A model generated the notes under the pieces. The model searched no databases and had not been told where the DNA came from. It saw nothing but the letters and a program-made list of their open reading frames with translations. Positions 58,468 to 64,000 of a stretch of 64,000 nucleotides of DNA are shown here, one piece after another. Both the position numbers and the translations under genes were made by a program. Position 1 is the stretch's first letter. The number at the start of each line of letters is the position of its first letter. Source of the stretch: Pseudomonas sp. dw_612 (GTDB lineage: Bacteria > Pseudomonadota > Gammaproteobacteria > Pseudomonadales > Pseudomonadaceae); NCBI RefSeq assembly GCF_018449725.1, contig NZ_JAAVVC010000017.1, positions 92,988-156,987 of the forward strand, in the 5' to 3' direction.

Positions 58468-59380
58468 TCGGTTTGAGTTCAGGCGCTGTTGCCAGCGCCT
58501 GGCTCATGTAGTCGACAAACGCGTTGACCCTGGCGGATTGGCGACGATTGGCCGGGGATACGGCATGAATCGGCAGTGGCTGCGCGGTGTAGTCCTGCAG
58601 AACTGCGATGACGCGTCCGGCCTTCAGATCCTCGCTGAACAACCACACCGGTGACAGCGCAATCCCCAATCCTCCCAGCACCATTTCGCGGATAGCCTCG
58701 GAATTGTTGCTCTGTGCATTGCCCCTGATCCGCACCTCGTGGCGCTGGTTCTGCCTCTCGTAAACCCACAGGTTTTGACTGTTCAGCAAGTTGAATTGCA
58801 GGCAATTGTGTTGGCTTAAGTCTTGTGGTGTTTGTGGCGTTTGGTAGTGCTTGAGGTAGTCAGGTGCTGCGACGGTTACCCGATGTGTGGTGCCAATGTG
58901 GCGAGCGATCAGACCGCTGTCGCCCAATTCGCCGATCCTGAAACTGACGTCCAGTCCTTCGCTGACCAGGTCCTGGTTCTGATCGCTCAATTGCAGGTCG
59001 ATTTGCACCTGTGGGTATTGATTGAGGAAGCCTGGTAGCCGCGTGGCAATTTGCAGGCGCCCGAAACTCACGGATGAGCCGATCCTCAGATTCCCGGCGA
59101 CAGTTTCGCGACCGGATTGAAAGCTGTGTTCCGCGGCGTCGACGGCAGCGAGGATCTGTCGACATTCGCTGTAATACCGCTGACCTTCATCCGTCAGAGA
59201 CAGTTGCCGGGTACTGCGGGAAATCAATTTTCCACCCAGCTCGGTTTCCAGCGCGCGCAGCACTTTGCTGATGGTGGGCTGGCTGGTGTGCAATTCCCGG
59301 GCAACGGCGGAAAAACTGCCGCGTTCGACCACCCGCACGAAAATCGCCATTGCGTTGAGTTTGTCCACGGAATCTCTCAT
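58460..59380 (-). CDS. LysR-family regulator
   Basis: LysR-type regulator of 306 residues with the winged helix RGSFSAVARELHTSQPTISKVL and an effector domain from about residue 90. The ATG at 59380 gives MRDSVDKLNAMAIFVRVV, the usual start. It is divergent from a quinone oxidoreductase gene across 100 bases that contain an ATGCC-N5-GGCAT palindrome, so it probably controls that gene and itself. The effector is unknown, perhaps an electrophile or quinone. Confidence 0.87.
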   Translation of the reverse strand: MRDSVDKLNAMAIFVRVVERGSFSAVARELHTSQPTISKVLRALETELGGKLISRSTRQLSLTDEGQRYYSECRQILAAVDAAEHSFQSGRETVAGNLRIGSSVSFGRLQIATRLPGFLNQYPQVQIDLQLSDQNQDLVSEGLDVSFRIGELGDSGLIARHIGTTHRVTVAAPDYLKHYQTPQTPQDLSQHNCLQFNLLNSQNLWVYERQNQRHEVRIRGNAQSNNSEAIREMVLGGLGIALSPVWLFSEDLKAGRVIAVLQDYTAQPLPIHAVSPANRRQSARVNAFVDYMSQALATAPELKPIR

Positions 59381-59382
59381 TG

Positions 59383-59397
59383 ATGCCAAATGGGCAT
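59383..59397. promoter_or_regulatory. Candidate LysR operator
   Basis: ATGCC-AAATG-GGCAT is a perfect interrupted palindrome containing the T-N11-A core of LysR sites. It lies 3 bases before the regulator start codon, so binding there would also block the regulator gene. Confidence 0.55.
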
Positions 59398-59480
59398 GGT
59401 CACTATAGCTATATAGCGTCTTATCGGCATGAGTGGCTTGCAGGAAGATGGGTGACTCACTTCTTACAGGAACTTGCGAA

Positions 59481-60479
59481 ATGACTGACTCATTGGAAAT
59501 GCGCGCTCTGATGGTTGACTCGGCCAATGGGCCGTTACGCTTGGCTTCGCTTCAACGGCCTGTGCCCGGAGTGGGGCAGGTATTGGTCAGGATCAAGGCC
59601 AGCGGGGTAAACCCGTTGGACGGGAAAATTCGTTCGGGTCAGGCCGCGCATGCTCGCCAGCCGTTGCCGGCGGTATTGGGCATGGACCTGGCAGGAACCG
59701 TGGCGGCGTTGGGGGAGGGGGTAAGTGGATGGCTGCTGGATGATGAGGTCTACGCCATGGCGACCGGGATCGGTGGGGCTCAAGGGTCCCTGGCGGAGTT
59801 CGCCGTGGTCGATGCTCGGCTCTTGGCGCATAAACCGGCGAATCTGAGTATGCGTGAGGCGGCGGGGTTGCCGTTGGTGTTGATTACCGCGTGGGAAGGC
59901 TTGGTGGATCGTGCGCGGGTGCAGGCCGGCCAGAAGGTGCTGATTCATGGCGGAGCGGGTGGGGTCGGGCATGCGGCCGTGCAAATCGCGCGGGCTTTCG
60001 GGGCTGAAGTGTTTGCCACCGGATCGGCGGGGCAGCAGGCAATCATCGAAGGCTTCGGGGCGACCTTCATCGATTACCGCGCATCTTCGGTTGAAGCGTA
60101 TGTGGCTGAACACACCGCAGGGGAGGGGTTCGATATCGTCTATGACACCGTGGGCGGTGAAACGCTGGATGCATCGTTCAAGGCTGCGCGGGTTTATCAC
60201 GGTCATGTGGTGAGCTGCCTCGGTTGGGGGCAGCACAGCCTTGCGCCACTGTCGTTTCGTGGGGCGACCTATTCCGGGGTGTTTACATTGTTGCCGCTGC
60301 TGACAGGCAAGGGCGGCGAGCGCCACGGACAGATACTTCGGGAAGCGGCGCAGTTGATCGAGGCCGGGCAACTGAAACCGTTACTCGATCCTCGGCAGTT
60401 CACGTTGCAAACTGCCGAGGTTGCCTATGACGTGCTCGCAAGCGGAGTAGCCCAAGGGCGATTGGTGGTCGAGATTTAA
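59481..60479 (+). CDS. Zinc-free MDR oxidoreductase (quinone oxidoreductase-like)
   Basis: Medium-chain dehydrogenase/reductase of 332 residues. The NADPH motif is HGGAGGVGHAAVQIA at about 158-172; the N-terminal GroES-like part has VKASGVNPLDGKIR-type sequence. Zinc-binding residues of alcohol dehydrogenases are absent, as in quinone oxidoreductases and enoyl reductases. The ATG at 59481 has AGGAA 9 bases upstream. It is divergent from the LysR gene and overlaps the convergent isomerase gene by 4 bases. Confidence 0.87.
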   Translation: MTDSLEMRALMVDSANGPLRLASLQRPVPGVGQVLVRIKASGVNPLDGKIRSGQAAHARQPLPAVLGMDLAGTVAALGEGVSGWLLDDEVYAMATGIGGAQGSLAEFAVVDARLLAHKPANLSMREAAGLPLVLITAWEGLVDRARVQAGQKVLIHGGAGGVGHAAVQIARAFGAEVFATGSAGQQAIIEGFGATFIDYRASSVEAYVAEHTAGEGFDIVYDTVGGETLDASFKAARVYHGHVVSCLGWGQHSLAPLSFRGATYSGVFTLLPLLTGKGGERHGQILREAAQLIEAGQLKPLLDPRQFTLQTAEVAYDVLASGVAQGRLVVEI

Positions 60480-61066
60480 CTCAAGGCTTCGACGACGAAG
60501 TCCAGCCGGTCCTGGCCGAAGAACAGCTGATTACCGATGAACATGCTGGGTGCTCCGAACACACCGCGTTGCACGGCTTTCTCGGTGTTGTCCCTGAGGA
60601 CGGCTTTGACTTCCTCATCGGCAGTCAAGGCCAGCACTTCGTTCGGGTCGAAACCGTTCTGCGTCAATACGGCGGCGACGGTAGTCGGCTCATCGAGGCT
60701 GCGGCCTTCAACCCAGAGCGCATTGAACAGACAATCTATAAATGTCTGGAAACGCTCCGGGTGGCGCAACTGTATGCCGGTGACGGCGCGCATCAGCATC
60801 AGGGTATTGATCGGAAAATGCGGATTGAACTTCAGTGGCACGCCATAGCGTTTGGCATAGCGGTCCAGGTCCTCAAACATATAACGGCCCTTGGCCGGGA
60901 TGGTCGCTGGTGAAGCGTTGCCGGTGGCTTTGAAGACGCCGCCCAGCAGGATCGGGATGTAGATTAGTTGGCTGTCGGTCTGTGCGCAGATCTTCGGCAG
61001 TTGGGTGTAGGCCAGGTAAGTGGCGGGGCTGCCTAGATCAAAGAAAAACTCTACGGTTTTGCTCAT
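60476..61066 (-). CDS. DsbA-like 2-hydroxychromene-2-carboxylate isomerase family protein
   Basis: Thioredoxin-fold protein of 196 residues in the DsbA/kappa-GST group that includes 2-hydroxychromene-2-carboxylate isomerase. It opens KTVEFFFDLGSPATYLAY, where the Ser replaces the redox Cys, and ends with GVFGAPSMFIGNQLFFGQDRLDFV. It probably uses glutathione. The ATG at 61066 is the start of the conserved part. It is 38 bases downstream of the SDR gene on the same strand, so the two likely form an operon under the TetR regulator beyond. Confidence 0.83.
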   Translation of the reverse strand: MSKTVEFFFDLGSPATYLAYTQLPKICAQTDSQLIYIPILLGGVFKATGNASPATIPAKGRYMFEDLDRYAKRYGVPLKFNPHFPINTLMLMRAVTGIQLRHPERFQTFIDCLFNALWVEGRSLDEPTTVAAVLTQNGFDPNEVLALTADEEVKAVLRDNTEKAVQRGVFGAPSMFIGNQLFFGQDRLDFVVEALS

Positions 61067-61104
61067 GGTCGATGCGCTCTGCTTGATTGTTGTTGTGGGG
61101 AGGC

Positions 61105-61833
61105 TTACCAGCGTTCGTTCCAAGGGCGCAGATCGAGCTCGAAAGTCCAGGCGTCTCGCGGCTGACTGTGCAGGTACCAGTAATTTTCGGCAATGTGCTC
61201 GGGGTTGAGGATGCCGTCCTGGTCCTTGGTGGCGTACTTTTCCGGGAAGCTGTCGCGGATGAAGTCGGTGTCGATGGCGCCGTCGACCACGATGTGGGCG
61301 ACATGAATGTTCATGGGGCCCAATTCTCGGGCCATGCTTTGGGCCAGAGCGCGAATGCCGTGTTTGGCGCCGGCGAACGCCGCAAACCCCGCCGCGCCGC
61401 GCATGCCGGCGGTGGCGCCGGTAAACAGAATCGTGCCCCGTTGGCGTGTCGCCATGCGCTTGGCCACTTCGCGAGCGTTGAGGAAGCCTGAAAAACAGGC
61501 CATTTCCCAGATCTTGAAATATTTGCGGGCGGTTTCTTCGAGAATGCTGCACGGCACGTTGGCGCCGATATTGAAGACGAACGCTTCGATGGGACCTATT
61601 TGGGTTTCGATCTGTTCGACCAGTGCAATCACATCGTCTTCCTTGCGCGCGTCACAGGCAAAGCCATGAGCTTCGCCGCCGCTGGCCTTGATGGCATCCA
61701 CCAGTGGCTGGAGTTTGTCTGCGCTGCGGCGGGTCACACAGGCAATGAAGCCTTCCTGCGCAAAACGTTTGGCGATGGCACCCCCGGTAGCATCCCCGGC
61801 ACCGACAACCAGTACGACCTTCTTGTTATTCAT
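61105..61833 (-). CDS. SDR-family protein with Tyr-to-Phe change at the active site
   Basis: Short-chain dehydrogenase fold of 242 residues. The cofactor loop reads VVGAGDATGGAIA (9-21) instead of TGxxxGxG. The NNAG segment is FNIGA and the catalytic Ser region is LFTGATAG. At the YxxxK position the protein has F153-A-G-A-K157, so the Tyr that acts as acid/base is missing. It may catalyse another reaction or bind ligand only. It is divergent from a TetR gene across 92 bases with palindromes. Confidence 0.8.
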   Translation of the reverse strand: MNNKKVVLVVGAGDATGGAIAKRFAQEGFIACVTRRSADKLQPLVDAIKASGGEAHGFACDARKEDDVIALVEQIETQIGPIEAFVFNIGANVPCSILEETARKYFKIWEMACFSGFLNAREVAKRMATRQRGTILFTGATAGMRGAAGFAAFAGAKHGIRALAQSMARELGPMNIHVAHIVVDGAIDTDFIRDSFPEKYATKDQDGILNPEHIAENYWYLHSQPRDAWTFELDLRPWNERW

Positions 61834-61849
61834 GGGTAGATCCCTTTGG

Positions 61850-61880
61850 TAAACGATCGTTAACTGAACGAACGTTATGC
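61850..61880. promoter_or_regulatory. Candidate TetR operators between the SDR and TetR genes
   Basis: The perfect palindrome AACGATCGTT (61852-61861) is followed by a second related site GAACGAACGTTA (61866-61877). They lie 17-45 bases before the SDR start and 46 bases or more before the TetR start, so one bound repressor could block both. Confidence 0.6.
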
Positions 61881-61925
61881 TACGATCCGGCCAACGTCAA
61901 GGCGATCAATCCTGAGGACAAGGCA

Positions 61926-62504
61926 ATGCGTTACTCGCCCAATCACAAGCTGGAAACCAAAGAAAAGCTGTTGGAAAGCAGTGCGGTGTCAGCCAAGAAG
62001 TCCGGTTTTGCAACGGTCGGCGTCGACGGTTTGATGAAGGCGATCGGTTTGAGCGGAGGGGCGTTCTACAGTCACTTTTCGTCGAAGGACGAGCTGTTCG
62101 CTGCGATCGTCGAGCGAGAGCTGTGCCAGAGCTTGGCGCGGTTGGGTGGGCATGGTGAGCAGGATCGCGCCAGGCTTGAGCGTTGTCTCAAACATTATCT
62201 GAGCATGGCCCATGTCGAGCAGCCTGAGTCCGGGTGTGCGTTGCCTGCATTGGGCGCCGAGATTGCCCGCTCGGACCTCCTGGTGCGCCAGCAGGCAGAG
62301 ATCTGGATTTGCCGGCTTCAGGAGAGTTGGGCGCGGATTCTGGACAGCGACAGTCTGGCGTGGGCGATTCTGTCGCAATGCATCGGTGCGCTGGTGGTGG
62401 CGCGAATGTTGGCCACGGCGGATATTCAGCGAACCGTGCTGCAATCCAGTCAGGACGAGATTGGCCGCCAGATTGCCGGGCGGCCTCAAGCTATTTGCAA
62501 ATGA
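61926..62504 (+). CDS. TetR-family repressor
   Basis: TetR-family regulator of 192 residues with the helix-turn-helix FATVGVDGLMKAIGLSGGAFYSHF at about 28-51 and a C-terminal domain of the AcrR/YcdC-like type. It is divergent from the SDR-isomerase pair and likely represses it. Its 3' end overlaps the convergent lipoprotein gene by 14 bases. The inducer is unknown. Confidence 0.87.
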   Translation: MRYSPNHKLETKEKLLESSAVSAKKSGFATVGVDGLMKAIGLSGGAFYSHFSSKDELFAAIVERELCQSLARLGGHGEQDRARLERCLKHYLSMAHVEQPESGCALPALGAEIARSDLLVRQQAEIWICRLQESWARILDSDSLAWAILSQCIGALVVARMLATADIQRTVLQSSQDEIGRQIAGRPQAICK

Positions 62505-62772
62505 CGATCATGCTGCGACTGGTGTAGCCAGCCGGGTTGAGGCCGAACGGATAGTCGCCTGGCTCTTCCACGGCGTCCCCCGACTTTGCGATGACCTTGT
62601 AGCCCTTGGGCGCACACGAATTGGCAGCGCTGGTGTAGCACTTGTCCCAAGAGGACGAGAGCCCTGAACAGTTGATATGCAGCCCTTTCTTGCCGTGTTT
62701 GACCTGGGTTTTCGAGGTCGCCGCGCAGCCCGCAACTGCCAGTACGGCGATCAGTATCAAAATTCGTTTCAT
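62491..62772 (-). CDS. Small lipoprotein
   Basis: Lipoprotein of 93 residues; the signal peptide MKRILILIAVLAVAGC has lipobox VAGC, with the lipidated Cys at 16. The mature part holds four more Cys, probably paired, and a basic N-terminal stretch (KTQVKHGKKGLHINC). Ala at +2 predicts the outer membrane. No known domain is recognised. The following 165 bases before rhtA hold nothing I can identify. Confidence 0.75.
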   Translation of the reverse strand: MKRILILIAVLAVAGCAATSKTQVKHGKKGLHINCSGLSSSWDKCYTSAANSCAPKGYKVIAKSGDAVEEPGDYPFGLNPAGYTSRSMIVICK

Positions 62773-62937
62773 TACTGTCCTTATGGCGGCCCGGGTCTTG
62801 TGCCCGGGTCTGGCCGCGTTCGCTTTGCTTGACGGGCTCCGATATCCCTATCTGAAAAAGTCCATGTATGGCACTGGGTTGCGGCGTAAACATGGCCTAA
62901 TTGAGCGGCAAATACCAGACCTTCGTCAAATCCGGTA

Positions 62938-63825
62938 TCAATCTGCCGCGACCGCAGGCTTGGCAGCACTCCCCATGGTCATGGTTGCGCCAACGGAAGC
63001 CATGATGATGCACAGGATGGCCATCCACTGTGACAAAGAAAGGTATTCATGGAGGAATAGCAGCCCCGAGAGTGCGCCGAATGCTGGTTCGATGCTCATC
63101 AAGGTGCCGAAGGTGCGGGCTGGTATCCGGGTCAGGGCGACCATCTCCAGGGTGTAGGGCAGGGCGGTGGAAAGAATCGCCACACCGATGGCGACGGGAA
63201 TCAGCGATGGGGTCAATAAAGCGGCACCGGCATGGACGATGCCGATGGGCGCAACGAAGAGTGCAGCGATCATGACGCCCAGTGCGGCGGTCGTTACGCC
63301 ATTATCGGCGCCGGCCTTCTGACCAAACAGAATGTACAGCGCCCAGCAGGCACCGGCTCCGAGCGCATAGCCCGCCCCCAGCAGATCGATTCCGGCAGTT
63401 GTCGCTCCCGTAGGTATCAATAGCAGCAAGCCGACAGCGGCGAGAGCGATCCATAAAAAGTCGATGGCGCGACGTGAAGCGTAGATCGCGACTGCCAGTG
63501 GCCCGGTGAACTCCAGGGCTACGGCAATGCCGAGCGGAACGGTACGCAAGGACATATAGAAGAGGAAGTTCATGCCGCCCAGCGCCATCCCGTAGATGAT
63601 GACGGTGCGCAAGGATTTGGCGGTGAGCTTCGCGCGCCACGGGCGCAATAGCAGCAGCATGATCACGCTGGCAAAGATCAATCGCAGGGTGGTGGTCCCT
63701 TGGGCTCCTACAATCGGGAACATGCTCTTGGCCAGGGAAGCACCGGACTGGATCGATGCCATGGCTATTATTAAAAGGCCAACCGAGAAGAGGGTCGAGG
63801 CTAGGCTGCGGGGCTGGTCATTCAT
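62938..63825 (-). CDS. rhtA: Threonine/homoserine exporter RhtA-like (EamA/DMT family)
   Basis: Drug/metabolite transporter of 295 residues with ten hydrophobic segments in two EamA repeats. Typical RhtA parts are SIQSGASLAKSMFPIVGA, VPLGIAVALEFTGPLAVA and LTRIPARTFGTLMSIEPAF. It should export threonine, homoserine or related compounds from the cytoplasm. It reads leftwards with its promoter in the AT-rich region near 63840-63920. Confidence 0.87.
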   Translation of the reverse strand: MNDQPRSLASTLFSVGLLIIAMASIQSGASLAKSMFPIVGAQGTTTLRLIFASVIMLLLLRPWRAKLTAKSLRTVIIYGMALGGMNFLFYMSLRTVPLGIAVALEFTGPLAVAIYASRRAIDFLWIALAAVGLLLLIPTGATTAGIDLLGAGYALGAGACWALYILFGQKAGADNGVTTAALGVMIAALFVAPIGIVHAGAALLTPSLIPVAIGVAILSTALPYTLEMVALTRIPARTFGTLMSIEPAFGALSGLLFLHEYLSLSQWMAILCIIMASVGATMTMGSAAKPAVAAD

Positions 63826-63958
63826 TGCAAGGCATCGTCCAAGGCAGGAAGCGAAAGTATTGTTTTATGTGTTGGGCAATATACTGCGCATTCGTTTCGG
63901 TGGCGTCTATATATAAGCCGGGATTTTAAGCATCCTGATAGAAATGCTAAATCAGTGC

Positions 63959-63986
63959 TTGACGGCAGATTCTGGAAGTCTATAAT
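63959..63986 (+). promoter_or_regulatory. Strong sigma70 promoter reading out of the window
   Basis: TTGACG (63959-63964) and a perfect TATAAT (63981-63986) are 16 bases apart, followed by the GC-rich stretch TCGCCCC. A GC-rich discriminator is typical of tRNA and other stable-RNA promoters under stringent control. The gene it drives begins beyond the right edge. Confidence 0.7.
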
Positions 63987-64000
63987 TCGCCCCACTTCCC

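Overview
The window is GC-rich chromosomal DNA of a fluorescent Pseudomonas, most likely of the P. fluorescens group. The evidence is pyoverdine genes (pvdS, pvdL, pvdH, the MbtH-like gene, a complete fpvGHJKCDEF-type operon), an atu terpene cluster, msu/sfn organosulfur genes and many Pseudomonas-type REP/REPIN palindromes. No rRNA, tRNA, IS element, prophage or CRISPR array is visible.

Layout. 1-5654: left end of an acyclic terpene catabolism cluster (atuD partial, atuC, atuB, atuA leftwards; atuR divergent) with twin AtuR operators. 5747-8329: a periplasmic solute-binding protein, a pyoverdine acetyltransferase-like gene behind a PvdS box, and pvdS itself behind a Fur box. 8700-21683: pvdL, the 13-kb NRPS gene that starts the pyoverdine chromophore. 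21850-30043: an alpha/beta hydrolase, a periplasmic disulfide operon (dsbD2, a TlpA-like gene, dsbG), two tandem hemopexin-repeat genes, and the dsbRS two-component pair. 30262-39105: a GNAT gene, pvdH, the mbtH-like gene, then the fpv operon for reductive iron release from ferri-pyoverdine, in which a REPIN lies inside the fpvD reading frame. 39526-45580: a second leuCD pair, a LysR regulator, dctA, a fluoroacetate-dehalogenase-type hydrolase and a VOC protein. 45753-54027: an organosulfur regulon (sfnB-metI-metQ and msuEDC-sfnR) flanking a soxR/monooxygenase pair. 54244-64000: a lipoprotein, LysE, an IscS-like protein, aminopeptidase P, a LysR/quinone oxidoreductase pair, a DsbA-like isomerase with an SDR and a TetR regulator, a small lipoprotein, RhtA, and a strong sigma70 promoter reading out of the window.

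How they work together. pvdS, itself under Fur, should drive pvdYII-like, pvdL, pvdH and mbtH through four boxes of exactly the form TAAAT/TAATT-N16-CGT. PvdH makes the diaminobutyrate that PvdL uses, and the fpv operon recycles the siderophore in the periplasm. SfnR should drive both sulfur operons: each has a GG-N10-GC sigma54 promoter and the same inverted repeat ACTGTT-N8-AACAGT about 110-120 bp upstream of the inferred start.

The least familiar parts are the tandem hemopexin-like proteins inserted between dsbD2 and dsbRS, the REPIN inside fpvD, a perfect 43-bp hairpin within msuDC, a methionine-type importer lacking its ATPase gene, and the shared SfnR enhancer motif.
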